A DNA stretch of 64,000 nucleotides from Apostichopus japonicus (Eukaryota > Echinodermata > Holothuroidea > Aspidochirotida > Stichopodidae). The translations under genes and the position numbers were made by a program. The DNA lies in NCBI RefSeq assembly GCF_037975245.1, contig NC_092570.1, forward strand, positions 16,967,418-17,031,417. The letters are read 5' to 3'. Under the pieces are notes generated by a model, which was not told the origin of the DNA, ran no database searches, and was given only the letters and a program-made list of their open reading frames with translations. Positions 34,490 to 48,603 of this stretch are shown here, in pieces (position 1 is the stretch's first letter; the number at the start of each line of letters is the position of its first letter).

Positions 34490-35430
34490 GTTCCAGATAA
34501 TTAAAAACCTTGAAAACCAACAGGATTCCAGAGCCTTGGGAAAATTGGACTGGAAATATAGTTTTAAACATTGTGAGGGCACAGTGCTAACATGTAGCCT
34601 AGAGTCCTACTATAGGGTCTCTAATGCAGCCTAGAGTTCCTTTTCAGTATAAAGGAACTCTAATGTAGCCTAGATAAATTGGGGTGCAAATGCTGAAAGG
34701 CATATGGTAAATGGGATCCTTAAAGAAATCACAACCGTTAAGTTGCTTAATTGTGGCACAAGGCAATTTATTTGATGAATTACTAAACATTACTTCAGAT
34801 ATCTTGCCTCCTTTTTAAAGACGTCCCGTTATTTGCCTAATGAAAGCTACATTGCAGTTGCAACAATTCTGCTTGGGTCCTTACGGACAACAGTCCCACT
34901 AAGACAGACTTGCGCATATAGCACCTTTGCAGTCCCCATTTCTCGCAGCAACACAATTATCCATTAACACACATAATTTATCACCATTTATCACCATAAT
35001 TATATCATCATTAATCACCATTGTAGGAAAAGCCTAAAATCAAAAGCCGGCTGAATATGGGGGTGGGGACCAACCCGCACTCCCTATTTGAAGCATTTGG
35101 TTGCACCTTTGCAGTCTTCATTTCTCGCAGCAACACAATTATTCATTAACACACATAATTTATCACCATTAATCACCATTGTAGGTTAATTCGTATTCCC
35201 TCTATTTTTACGGAAAACCTATAACTTTTCCCCCAGAAGGCAAGTCTGAATTTTTCCCAGTGGAATGTCAAATGATAAATTGTCAAGATGGAAGTGAAAC
35301 CTTTTGACAACGAACCCAATACCTTTTCAAAATACGGAGACTTCCATGAAGTACGCAAAAACCCACAGAACATGTTTATCAGCGCTATTAACCTATATGA
35401 ATCAACGTTCATAACATATATAGGCCTACA
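34490..35430. other. No gene seen; short local duplications
   Basis: The sentence CTCGCAGCAACACAATTAT with ACACATAATTTATCACCAT recurs near 34940 and 35130, and TAATGTAGCCTAGA-like text recurs near 34590-34675. Otherwise unassigned. Confidence 0.5.
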
Positions 35431-35562
35431 CCAATGCTCATAAGGTTATATGCTCGACCGCTCATAAGGCTGTTTGCACCAAGGCTCATAAGGCTATATG
35501 CACCAACGCCCGTAATCCATATAAGCCAACGATTATAAGGCTGTATATGCGCCAACGCTCAT

Positions 35563-35671
<109 letters not shown>

Positions 35672-35679
35672 ATGGAATA

Positions 35680-36224
35680 ATAATGGAAATCTTCCTCCTA
35701 TTTACAACTCATATTTTCATTATAGATATAATATGCATCATTACAACACTAGATCTATGTATTCTCTAAACATTCCATATTCACGAACTAGACTTAGACA
35801 GTCCCAGATTCGCTCAAGTGGTGTTACTCTCTGGAATTCATTCTCATCCAATCTCACTGAATTGAATATTACTTTATATACTTTTAAAAATAGGTTGAGG
35901 AAAAAATTGATGTCGACTTCATATTACATATAATTACATGCATATTTAAACCATTCTTTAATGTTGCTGTTATTCTTTTGTAATTAGCACATTGCTAATT
36001 ATTTTCTTTATTTCTTTTCCTTTCTTTTTGTAAGGGGTCAGACTCGAAAAGCTTTGCTTATTCTCACTCCTCTACCCATCATATGTATATATATATATAT
36101 ATACTGATTTTTGCATTTCATTTATTATATGTAAGTATATTAATTTACTATTAATCATGTTATAAAATATAAATTAATGTTGATGATGATGATGATGGTA
36201 CAAATAAACTTGAAACTTGAAATA
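35680..36224 (+). mobile_element. LINE 3' fragment
   Basis: An open stretch ending at 35933 codes for YNTRSMYSLNIPYSRTRL and GVTLWNSFSSNL, a C-terminal pattern seen in many LINE reverse transcriptases. It is followed by a 3' region ending AATAAACTTGAAACTTGAAA, a short tandem tail typical of LINEs. It is heavily 5' truncated and interrupts the surrounding minisatellite. Confidence 0.65.
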
Positions 36225-36813
36225 TATACACCAATCCTCATAAGGTTATATGCACCAACGCTCACTAAGACTATATGCACCAACGCTCATAACCCATCGG
36301 CCTATGCACCAACGCTTATAAACTATATACATTAACGCTCATAACCTATATACACCAACTATCATAAGGCTATATGTACCAACGCCCGTAACCCACATAC
36401 ACCAACGCTCATAAGGTTATATATGCACCAACGCCCATAACCCATATGCACCAACGCTCATATCCTATATACACCAACAATAATAACCTCTGTGCACCAA
36501 CACTTAAACTATTCCACGAATAAACTTGACAATAGTCTACACTGTATTACTATGTATACTTGTAAAGACGGTAATTTATTATATGATAACGTATTACATT
36601 TTGGTAAACAGAAATGAAAAACGTAACTCGGGATGAAGAACTTTAAAGTTCCATCACAATAGGTATTCAAATTCTGTATTCAAATTAAGGGCGATTTACA
36701 GCTGTACGCGGAAGGGGTGGATCAGATAAGATCCAACAGTGCCACTGTTAATTAGCAGTAAAATCTGTCATGCTGAATCAAATCATTTTGAACAAAATCG
36801 AGGAATGTTTCAG

Positions 36814-36842
36814 CAGGGAGTTGTTTTGGAAACAACTCCCTG
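36814..36842. repeat. Perfect 13-bp hairpin
   Basis: CAGGGAGTTGTTT and AAACAACTCCCTG are separated by TGG. Confidence 0.85.
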
Positions 36843-37242
36843 GTATCAGCAGCCTTTTAGTCGCTGACTGCAAGTTGATTGAAGATGGCGCTATTTTAAT
36901 ATATCATGAAAGCATTTCATAAAAAGTTGTGATGTCATTTGTAAGGTTCTGTAGACATGACAATGATGCTCATGCGTATTATACACACAAGAAAAGACTA
37001 GCCATCACCATAATCCCATGTGAATTAAGCCATCAGAATCCCTGGTTTAAATCCCAGATGAGGGCGTCGTAGTATTTGAGTTAAAGCTTCATATTCCCTG
37101 ATTTCAATTGATTAGTTCTTATCTAGTTAAGGTTTCATCCTGGGAGGGTGGGGTTGCCAGGTCTGTAGAAGCCTCCAGTGTTCGAAGTATTTAAGTTTCC
37201 CAAGTTGTCTTTAAAGCTTCTATTCTGTGTATATTCAACTGT

Positions 37243-37535
37243 AGCCGGTGCTGTGGCCTAGTGGGTTAGGGTGGTGGCATTTGAAGCAATGAGGCTTAAC
37301 AATCGGGAGGTTACGGGTTCGATGCTATCCGGCCGGATCATAGTAAGGTTGGTATTTCATTTAAGAGAAAACTACGGTTTTCCCATCTGAAATGAGATTC
37401 CTCATTCGAAAAGATTCCAAATTTGAGTTATAATGTTGAATATGAAGCCACCCGACGTGTAAGTTGTATTCCATGAGCCCTTGCGGGCTTCTCCCACATT
37501 TGTGGTCGCTTAAGCATTGTAAAAATAACTGCTGG
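37243..37535 (+). mobile_element. tRNA-derived SINE with CAT-repeat tail
   Basis: Box A-like GGCCTAGTGGGTTAGGG and box B GGGTTCGATGC (37315) head a body of about 200 bp (GGTTTTCCCATCTGAAATG, CCCTTGCGGGCTTCTCC) that runs straight into the (CAT)n tract at 37537. Confidence 0.7.
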
Positions 37536-37720
<185 letters not shown>

Positions 37721-37739
37721 ATTGTTATGATTGTATTAT

Positions 37740-39008
37740 TATTATATTGCTTGCAAGAGCCGATCGGGCTTGTCCGCCCCCCCCCCCCACACCCTCTCTA
37801 ACGCATTGATTTCAGGTATCATAATCGATGCATGAAGCAAAGCTGTTGAATATACGACTTTTCAATGCGCCCTCACTTTGGTGCAAATTGAATTGATGCT
37901 GGGAGTATAATTGCAATCTGAAAGCGCGCCCTCTTCTGAAATTGCACACCCCAACAAAAATTATTTTCCTAAACTTTACTTTCGTTTCCTAAAATGGAAG
38001 AACTAATTGGAACGAATGTCTTCACTCGGTCAACAAAGCATGTGAAGACTTCCAAAATTATAAAAGTGGAAATAATATACGAATCGAGGATGCGTTCCTT
38101 GCATACACGAAGGAGTTCGTATAATATATAAACATGAAGGGAGGACTCGAATAATACCTATATATTATGTAAATCATTCAACAAACGTTGAGGAAAGAGG
38201 TTCCTCCTGTTACTAAACTTTGCTTTAGATATATGTTTATATAACACGTCGTTACCTCTTGATCAGTGGGCTAGTCGTGGATAATATCCGATGTTTAATG
38301 ATTGAATAAACCAGAACTTGAAGATATATTAGGACAACTACGGTGGTCCTGGAGGGTCACCGTGGCATAAGATGTAGAGTATACTGTGATTTAATTGCCG
38401 AGTTGCCGTGGTGAAATTCAGCAAACTTTACAACAAGACAAAAAGATGGAAACTGTTGTGATATGGAGTTGTAATATCAACAAAAATAAAATCTGCATTC
38501 GGTCTCCCAACTGAACGTCTTACCAATGCATGACCGTGACTGAATATGGAAGGCCATGGGGGCCAACCTTTCCCCTTCTCTCCTTGCGAACGCCACTGAA
38601 ATGGAACTTAGTTATCAGGTTATTGTGTTTAGTATATGTTTCTGTTCCCAGGATATCCTAAGTCTTTTCTGAACATTTTCAATGTGACGAAGTATATGTC
38701 GTTTGTTTGTGCTTCTCTAAGTGATTCCTACTGTCATAACACATAAGACATTCTTTATAAGGCACATATCTCCTTATCAGTTAAATGCATTCTCATGACA
38801 CCAAAATCCGTGATTGTAAAAGTGAAACAGTAAATTCGAATTTTCTTTCCGCAATCACAATGTATTTTTGCTGTCATGGGTGACTATAATTACTTCATTG
38901 GACATATGATTTGTTTGCTGAACGTTGGTAATCAGCTATGCGTATAACAAATACTCGAATACGCCCCCTGCATATCCTGGTATTAACAAAAGAATGGTTT
39001 TATTTGTC
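37740..39008. other. No gene seen
   Basis: Mixed sequence without convincing exons or repeats beyond a C-run at 37778. Confidence 0.45.
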
Positions 39009-39009
39009 A

Positions 39010-39905
39010 AGGGTTCACCAGGTGCTTATCCAGGGGGGGCGTTGGGGGCGCGCCCCCCGGGTAAGAAAAAGAGGAGAGAAAAAAAAAGAGAAGAAAAAAG
39101 GAAAAAAGAGGGGAAAAAAGAGGAGGAGGAGAGGAAGGAAGGGAAAAGAAAAAGCAAAAAAGAGAGAAAAAGGAGAAAAGGAGGGAGTAAAAGAAAAACG
39201 CGAAGACACCGGGAAGAGAAAGAGGAACAGTGACATCATTACAGCGCTGATGGGTAGCCAGTGACGGATCAATGATTTCGTAAAAGTGTGACTCACCCTA
39301 CCCCTTACACCGACAACTCCATTTTTTGACGTTTCCATTTTTCTCTCTCACTTATGATCTATATATATATACTATATATGGTCTATCATAACGCGTGTGT
39401 AGAATTGTGCTATGAAACCCACTGTGGCTGGTCTCGTACTCGACCGTGTCGTCGGGGAACATGACGCATTTTGGAATGTGGGCGACCGCCCGCCCCCCCT
39501 CCCACATTCAGCATTTTTTTAAATGATATCGCTAAGTAATTTCAAAATAGAAAGTGCTTAGAGGCAACTTACAAGGCCTGGGAAGTGTCATTTCCAGCGA
39601 TCTGGGAGACATTTTCGGCCAAATTTTGCTTGTCCGCTTCGCGCTAACAAATGGTCCTGGGTAGTGCCATTTCCAGCGATCTGGGAGGCATTTTCGGCCA
39701 AAATTTTCTTCTACGCTTCGCGCCAACCTATGGTGGCGCTACGCTTAGATAATTTGCCTACAGGCTTCGCCCCTCCCTTGGCAAATTCCTCGCTACGCGC
39801 CTGTTCGAATTTGTAACGCAAACAGCAGATATCACATCATATCAGTGAGCATGAAAATGGCGGTCCAATTATGTCAAAACTCTCTTTTACATTAGTAATG
39901 GCGAA
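39010..39905. repeat. G-rich dispersed repeat, copy 2
   Basis: Collinear with 32606-33720: CAGGTGCTTATCCAGGGGGG, purine tract, GGTAGCCAGTGACGG, GACAACTCCATTTTTTGACG, two AGTGCCATTTCCAGCGATCT segments in tandem, and CATATCAGTGAGCAT. Another G/C-run element end (GCAGTGGCGGAGCGTCC) begins at 39925, and a fragment of the same family lies at 40150-40190. Confidence 0.7.
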
Positions 39906-40209
39906 TTAGGGGCTGCACCCCGCCGCGCAGTGGCGGAGCGTCCATACGGTCAGGGGGCGGACGCCCCCCCCCCCCCCTTGACGGACTCAAATGGACTGCT
40001 GGCGCCTTTTTCAGCTCTTTACCACTTTTTACTTATTCTAGATTATTGACTTTTTTATTACGCTCTCATCTGCTTATTGACATTTGTCACATTTTGTTGG
40101 TGTAATTTGGCGATGAAACCTTATTCTTCGTATATCTGCAAATTAGCCAGGCCCGGAAAGGGTCATTTCCGGCGATCTAGGGAGTATCTTTACTCAAAAA
40201 TGTTCTGTA

Positions 40210-40455
<246 letters not shown>

Positions 40456-40459
40456 GTTT

Positions 40460-41158
40460 ACATAGACAGTGTATGTGTAAGTCTTCATACTCACACTTAG
40501 TACCATGGTACTCACACCAAAAGGAACTCTGCTTGTACTCATGCAGTTGTAGCCGTACGTCAACACACATGCACACAAACAAAAAAGGAACAAAATAGGC
40601 CATATGTATTTTAATCGATCTATTTGGAGTTGCATGATATTTCAAATGCTAAAAAAACTGAGGTTAAAGGTTATTATTTAGGCAGTATACATAAAATAGC
40701 TGAACAGTGCCTTTAGCCAAACTATAGAGCCTCTCAAAAACTGATTCAGCTTAAATGTGCATTAATAATTTAACAATGATATGGTGCTTTCTCAACAATG
40801 ATATATTTCACAACACTCATCCATATTTTATAGCTTAGCTTTTATATAAAGAGTTGTTGGAAATGAGGGCCACTTCTCGAAATCCTCTGTATTTTGACAG
40901 TACCTGGCAATATTAGACAGATACGCTCTTGGATCCATGACAGGAATACATGTTGCGTGACATCTTGGCTACAGTAACTGTTTTATCAGCAGGAATTCTC
41001 CTTAAAAAAAAAAAATGTGGAAACTTCATATTTAAGGATACAGAGTGTTTTATTTTTAGAATTGGTTTGGATTGGGTTAATCGTTCATTTTGTTAACCAA
41101 CAAGGAAGGTAAAATCAAATCAGGTCAACCAACAGCCAATTAATGGTTTGTATGTATC
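40460..41158. other. No gene seen
   Basis: AT-rich sequence ahead of the satellite, without a supported feature. Confidence 0.45.
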
Positions 41159-41159
41159 A

Positions 41160-42545
41160 ATCGATGGTTTAGGGCATGACCTCATTACATAAAGACCTCA
41201 AACATAGACTCTAATCATGATAACAATACAACACAATGAGGGTTTGCAATTCATGGAGGTTCACAATATCAAAACCTATACAAATCACACCTCATCATGA
41301 ATATCGTAAGCAATTTACCTCACCAATGAGGTTCCACAGGACATGACCTCATTACATTAGACCTCAAACATAGACTCTAATCATGATAACAATACAACAC
41401 AATGAGGTTTTGCAATTCATGGAGGTTCACAATATCAAAACCTATACAAATCATACCTCATCAAGAATAGCATCAGCAATATACCCCACCAATGAGGTTC
41501 CATAGGACCTCAAACATAGATTCTAATCATGATAACAATACAACACAATGAGGGTTTGCAAATTCATGGAGGTTCACAATATCAATACCTATACAAATCA
41601 CACCTCATCATGAATAGCATCTGCAATATACCTCACCAATGAGGTTCCACAGGACATGACCTCATTACATAAGACCTCAAACATAGACTCTAATCATGAT
41701 AACAATACAACACAATGAGGTTTTGCAATTCATGGAGGTTCACAATATCAATACCTATACAAATCACACCTCATCATGAATAGCATCAGCAATATACCTC
41801 ACCAATGAGGTTTCATAGGACATGACCTCATTACATTAGACCTCAAACATAGACTCTAATCATGATAATAATACAACATATTGAGGGTTGCAAGTCCATG
41901 GAGGTTCACAATATCAATACCTATACAAATCACACCTCTTCATGAATAGCATCAGCAATATACCTCACCAATGAGGTTTCATAGGACATGACCTCATTAC
42001 ATTAGACCTCAAACATAGACTCTAATCATGATAATAATACAACATATTGAGGGTTGCAATTCATGGAGGTTCACAATATCAAAACCTATACAAATCACAC
42101 CTCATCATGAATATCGTAAGCAATTTACCTCACCAATGAGGTTCCACAGGACATGACCTCATTACATTAGACCTCAAACATAGACTCTAATCATGATTAC
42201 AATACAACACAATGAGGGTTTGCAATTCATGGAGGTTCACAATATCAATACCTATACAAATCACACCTCATCATGAATAGCATCTGCAATATACCTCACC
42301 CATGAGGTTTCACAGGACATGACCTCATTACAAAAGACCTCAAACATAGACTCTTATCATGATAACAATACAACACAATGAGGGTTTGCAATTCATGGAG
42401 GTTCACAATATCAAAACCTATACAAATCACACCTCATCATGAATAGCATCAGCAATTTACCTCACCAATGAGGTTCCACAGGACATGACCTCATTACATT
42501 AGACCTCAAACATAGACTGTAATCATGATAACAATACAACACCAT
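41160..42545. repeat. 166-bp satellite array, about 8 copies
   Basis: CATGACCTCATTAC recurs at 41655, 41821, 41987, 42152, 42318 and 42484, a period of 165-166 bp. Earlier, partly shortened units start at 41175 and 41342. Each unit contains CAATGAGGTTCCACAGGACA, CTCTAATCATGATAACAATA and GGAGGTTCACAATATC. The motifs AATGAGGT and ACCTCATT are inverted within the unit. Confidence 0.95.
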
Positions 42546-42599
42546 GAGATTTGCAAGTTTATGGAGGATCACCAGTTCGATACCCTTACAAATTACCAT

Positions 42600-45500
42600 A
42601 GCATACATTAGTTCATTCCTGATGCTGAACTTAACAAGTGTTGTAAATCTGAAATTGACTTCTTGCACAAAAACCACCAATTTATTTTCTATGCTGCCAT
42701 GCATTCCATATGTCGAGCATATTATTTCGGATAACTCAAATGTTGTCTAAAAAAACTTAAAAAGAGACCGATTTCACAGAGGAATTTCAAATCCTCACTG
42801 CATAATATCAATGAAAACTAGTACAATATTGTTCTACTTTTACATTTAGACTTGTACAAAACAAAGTAGAGAATGAAGATACACAGGTCAATTTGATACA
42901 AACCAGAAAATGCCTTGAAATGCCTTTCTATCTCAATGAAAATTATATATCACTCTCCTAGGGTATAGCTGAGCATTAATTGATTCAACCGTTCTTATAC
43001 ACACTAGAACCAAAATATGAGATTGTAGGCATTTACATAGAGAAGCCTGCAGTCATATTCAATAACCACAGACCCCCGAAAAAATTATTAATATTAATAA
43101 TAATAATAATAGCACACGTAATAAGAAATCTAAGTTTCTTCGTTCAAATATACTGCTTAAATGTATCGATTTGTAAGGTAAGGCTTTGTCTAAAATTGAC
43201 ATTTTTCAGCCATGCAGCCTCCAGACGAGCTCTTAAAGGGACATATTAGCTATAAATTAAAGGAACATGAGTTCCGTTTGACACTGTGTGATTCACACAT
43301 TGTTTGATTAACAGGTACGACAGATATTCAATGTTATCTTTTAGCTTTTAACATTAAATGACAACATCAGTGCGTTACAGTTGCGCAGTAATTTAAGACT
43401 ATGGCTTAATTTTTACCTTAGTCAGTTACATGATTTAGAATCATCTGTGATAGAGTAAACAAAACAATAAAACCAAGAGGCAGTGGTGCTACAAGTCGAG
43501 ACACTCCTTTTTACTTAAATCCCAGCCCCCCCCCCCCACCGTTAGCACTGATGCTACATGCAAAACTGTGCAGTGAATAGCAGAGCAACAATATTGAGCA
43601 TATTGAGGAAAATCAAGATGATGCTGATGATGATCAGGATGAAGGTGTGATTGGTTAGAAGTTTGCTTGGTCGTGTCATCATTCGGTCGAGTACCCTCGA
43701 CCCTTCCCCCTTGGGAGGTGGGGAAGTGACACCAATCAAAGAAAGACATAAACGTTGCCTATGCTTTACTCTCCAGTACAGAAAGTTTGGCAAGAAGACA
43801 CCTCTCCACCCCCCCCCACCCCCAAAAGTAAACACACACTTCCTTCTTAAGGTAATTCTTGCCACTAGAATCTCTGCTATTTTAGTTACCAGCAGTTTTC
43901 TTCTAAAAATCCTCCGTTAGTTTGTTGTATGTCCATACCATACACTGAGAAGGGTAAATAGAAAACCAATGGACAATGTTCTTCCCTCTGGTCAGTGGCC
44001 TCATGAAGGGCACACCAAAAGAAAACAATACAATTTCTGACATTTCTTGCAACGGCTTTTAAGATGCACATTGTTACGGCTCCTCACCACATGCGAAATG
44101 GACGAGCGAATAAACCCGTCAAGGACGTTAAACCAGATGTGTGTACCAATACTAGAAGATGCTGAGAAAAACGCAGTAAAAAGTATGAACAGTGCGACAA
44201 AGAAACTCACATACAGACAGACGGATACAAAGAAAGACAGATTCAACGGAATATTATGTAGGGGAACATGTTGAAAGATACAAAATGTCTGCATACTGCT
44301 CTTCTAACATCATACCGAGCATCGGATTACACTGCAGGAAGGTCCGAGAGACCGTATTAACGAGAATTACCTCAGACTTTTAATATATAAACAATAATTA
44401 CACCAAAGGTAATGCTGACAAGTAGATAAACAAATTTGAGAAATTTAAACAAAATATGAGAAGTTTTTATGAAGCAAAATGTTGATTGCACAACCTACAG
44501 CTACTCAATGTACCTTTGATATCAAAAAGAAGAGTGTCGGTTTCAAAAGAAATCAAGCCTGTCTATAAAAGTATCTCTTCTTTTCATGCATGTAAATTAT
44601 TTTTTTGCATTGATTTTTAACAAAAAAAACAAAACAGAGAATGGAAACTCGGATGATGAATGCTATAAATGATGTTATAGAAGCTACAACGGCCTATACG
44701 TTTATTCGAAAACTCTAGCACAGCCGAGCCTCGTAAACAGGTTTCTCCTGTTTGTTCCAATTACCGTTTCATGAATCAATGTCCTGTACAGTGACAAAAT
44801 TTCCTGATAACGTAAGTAGCTTCGACTCCTTCACAAAGTAGTTAGGATACTAAGCTGTCAGGCAGGAGCAAGCAGTTAATTCATTACTTCCCAAGTTGTG
44901 CAGGAAATGTGTAAAGGGTCGAGGTATTAAGCGTGGGCTCAAGGGCGAAACAGGAGGCTGCGTTAAAACCTCTGTGGATGTTTCGTAATTGGATAGCACG
45001 GCCGAGTGAAGGGACACAGCTTTTGCTCATCCTAGCGAAAACCTGAACACCACATCATAATATCTCTGCAAATAAATCCATACAGAGAAACTCTAATCCT
45101 TTGAGTCATATGAATATGAACAAAAGAGAGAAAGAAAGATATTCATCGAAAAAGGTGAAATTGCACAGCTGACTGAGAAATTGATGACAAATGTTGTGAC
45201 TTGCAATTCTGAGAAAATAACTACGAGAAGACACATGCGAGGATCATAGCGATGAGGGTGAAATATGGATGTTGATGTGAACAATTCCAAATGGTTGTGG
45301 TTATTTTTATACGACAGTGGTCAAAACTCTACAATTAGGAGTAGTAGGGAGAAGGTCAAGGTACTAAACTCAAACTGATTTTTGCTTCAAAAACTACTCT
45401 TTTTTTTCCCCCCCCCCCTTTTTTTTACAGCAAAACGGGAAGAAGGTGGCAGTGGCTGTTTCTACAAATACTCAAGCTACAAGCAAATACAAATTTTCAA

Positions 45501-48399
45501 GTTTTTGTAAAGGATTTATAATAACTATTTGTATGTTTAATAAAGGCATTGTTTACCCTCATAATTCAATGCTGTGAAATGTCAATATTCCATAATGGGT
45601 TATGTTTACAATTCACAGATGAATGATCTAGGAGAATATCAAGAAGATGGACATTTAAAGTAATGATGCACAAATTCATGCATATTTTCTTCATTTTTTT
45701 TAGTATTTACATTATTCAGTTTTAGGAGGAGGGATACCATTCTCATGCTATTGAATATGTGCTCAAGTACACACAAGTACATACACAAGTACATACACAA
45801 GTACATACAAGTCCATAAACCACATTTAAAGTTTCCTCTTCAAACCTCTTGATAACCTAAATAACAAGTAGGTAATTTTGGGGTAACCAAGTACTTTTGG
45901 ACTAATGGGGTGGAGTGGGTGGGAGTGGAGTGGGGAGAATTCAATGAGTCAAGAATATTGTAAGCAGCAAAATGTCTATCACGCACACTAAATGGGTCTT
46001 CCAAGCAAGATGTACACTGAATAGAGATCACAATTGCTCAGTAAGTTGTATAAAGATTGTAAACAAATCTCAATGAATGAACTGAAAAAAAAATACCCTG
46101 TGAATCAATTCCTCGAAAAAAAATGTTACACATCATCTCCATGGAACAAGCAAGACAAGGTCACCTCTATGTGTGAAATACACAATATAAATTCTTATCT
46201 TTTTCAAACTTGTTTCTTATTCTTTTTAATATTTATCTCATCAATGCTGAAATATCAGGCTTACACTGCAGTACATGCCCTTTGTGCAACTTAAAGATTG
46301 CACTTCCTTGTGGATACAACCCAACTGTGAGCATAGGTACAGTACAGTGAAACAGTTGTCATATTTGCTGTGATTCCAGCAGCTTCCCCCTAACTTGAAC
46401 TTGACCCACAATGTCTTGCCTCATCAAAACACCATATTTTCCATCTCTGGGTACAGTAATATGAGTAGGAAAATTATCTGCCTGTCTGGGAGATTATACA
46501 ACTACTTTAAATGATTCTTTGATCAATGGGTGAGGGCAGGAGAGGCTGCCCCTTCATCCAGTAATCACACCCTAGCTTCATATGATATAATCAAAGAATA
46601 TGGCAGGGATGTGAAATTTGAGCGAAATCTGTCTTTGGTCTACGTGGAAACCAACAACACTGTGAAAATGAAAAAGATTTAATTTCTTTCCCCTTAGATG
46701 CATGGCACTTAGTCGCTGAGGGTTTTTCTTGTAAAGTTCCCTTGTTGCTTTAATGTTATTTCTAATATCTAAACCAAATTTATTTAATATTGTTTGACAA
46801 AATCATCAACTATTTATGGATTTTTGTGATCATTCATTTAAAGAAAACAAAAACATGTGGCAAGACTTTTCATACACAGAATTTCTGTGACAAGTTTCCC
46901 AAGTTTATGAAAGTTTTGTTTTGATTAAGCATGGCCTATTGAGCTGTCTTATAATATAAAGTGTTTCAGTCATGTAAAGTGGTGCAGAATTCTTTGAAGT
47001 TTTATATACTTCAAAACATATCATGCAATATTACTTACAAGAAACTTTTAAAAGAAGAGATACACAGTTTTGTTGTACGTTACGACACTATCGAAGATAT
47101 TTGCCAGGGTACTAATGAAATAACTTGTCAGATATACAATGCAAAACAGAATGCCTCACATAAGAGCTACAGTAGATACATATAGTAGCATCTTTTATGC
47201 ATAAATCAAATTTGGAATATATTTAATGAGACAAAACACCTAAAGGAAGTGAAGAAAATAATTCCAGCGTTTTCAATCGATGTAAGATATATTCCAGGCC
47301 AAAGTATATCTCGTATACTTTAAAGCAGCATATTGCATTTGTTTGGCAACTTTTATACCAAACCTACTGAATTTCTTTTTTTTCTTTTTTTCTTCAAAAT
47401 ATGAAGAATAAATATATGACTGATGAAACCAAGACATCATCCTAATTTTTTTTTTCCCAACAAGTGAAGGTTCATCAGCCATTCATTAATGATTCCAATT
47501 TGCTCTTCAAATGATGGGTGAGGGATAAGAAGAGGAGATGAGATGAGAGGAGAGGAGAGCAGAGCAGAGCAGAGATGGAGCAAGGAAAGTATGAGAAGTG
47601 AGAAACGAGGAAATAAGGGGCAAAGAGGGAGCAAAAAAGAGAGGGTGATAATTCAGAAGGGGGGGGGGGGCCAAGAAAAAAGAAGCGAAGAGAGGAGAGT
47701 GGTAGAAGTAGAGGAAAGTATTCTCCTGAGAAGACCTTTGAGCTTAGTGTCATTAGGTTCATTTCTATCAGCAAACTAGCATCCTGGTGATGGAACTATA
47801 TTGCATCTTTAAAGAGATTACTTTACAATTTAATCCATCAACACCATTTAATAATCCATTAAACATTATGGCGGTCCAATAATGACCTTCGTTAGAATAG
47901 CAAACTCAAACTCTATTACAGATTAAAAGTTAAAAAATGATACAATTTTTATGACCAAGTTTTGTATAATATTGAAGAAGTCTTCCATGGTTGCTTGCTG
48001 ACATACTGAAGCCAAAAAAAAATCAACAAAAAAACGGTCAAATTATCTCTCTCCTACAAAAACGGAGATATGCGTGATATCAATTTGCCGTTGAAATAAA
48101 AACCAAGTTTCCCACTCTTCTTCGTAGCACTGGGTTGTCTGCAGATGGGCACCTTTTCTACACTGTACAGTTAAACGTCCATTACAAACTGAATGATATT
48201 ACTGGCCACTACTGGTTGACGGTTTCATAAGCCATTTACGAAAAAAAGATTATTTGTCGTCTATTTACATCAAGTATATGTATATATGTATGGCAGAGTT
48301 TCAATGGTGACAGGAGGTCCATCACCGCGGTTTACCGAGGAGGCCACCGGGGACAACCGGTCCTGCACCAAAACACAGAGTCTACAGAGTCACCGCATG
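42600..48399. other. Intergenic / possible NCK 3' region, no gene supported
   Basis: Contains C-runs near 43528 and 43808, a T/C run at 45400, an (ACAAGTACAT)n minisatellite at 45768-45812 and a purine tract at 47525-47720. The part next to 48399 is probably NCK 3' untranslated sequence; no clear polyadenylation signal could be chosen. Confidence 0.45.
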
Positions 48400-48603
48400 T
48401 CAAGAGAGGGGCAACGGGTTCGTCAAAAATAGCCTTGTCGTCTCGTTAGTGAAGATAGGGTGATTTTTATAATGTGCCACAATGTCGTCTAAATTATCAA
48501 ATTTCTTCTGTCCAATGAGAAACCTTGAATCTTCCGAGCCGACGTGTACTTTGAAGTGCTTGACCCTATCGGCACCCTTCACGGAGATAGAAAAGTCACC
48601 CCT
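48400..48603 (-). CDS. NCK: NCK last coding exon (SH2 C-terminal part)
   Basis: 67 codons starting [10 protein letters not shown] and ending NPLPLS before the stop. The acceptor is TTTTTCTTCCATCAG. It completes the SH2 fold begun on the upstream exon. Confidence 0.95.
   Translation of the reverse strand, partial: RGDFSISVKGADRVKHFKVHVGSEDSRFLIGQKKFDNLDDIVAHYKNHPIFTNETTRLFLTNPLPLS

Noticed and set aside
37243-37330. Functional tRNA gene (also considered at 243, 17112 and 19915)
   Set aside because: Box A and B are present, but complete cloverleaf pairing is not evident and SINE bodies follow.
41160-42545. CRISPR-like array
   Set aside because: The repeats are contiguous 166-bp units without short repeats separating unique spacers, and the DNA is eukaryotic.
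44001-44294. 97-codon minus-strand frame with a hydrophobic stretch that could be a membrane segment
   Set aside because: No splice partner, domain or second copy was seen. Hydrophobic frames are common in T-rich DNA. It would deserve a second look if transcripts exist.
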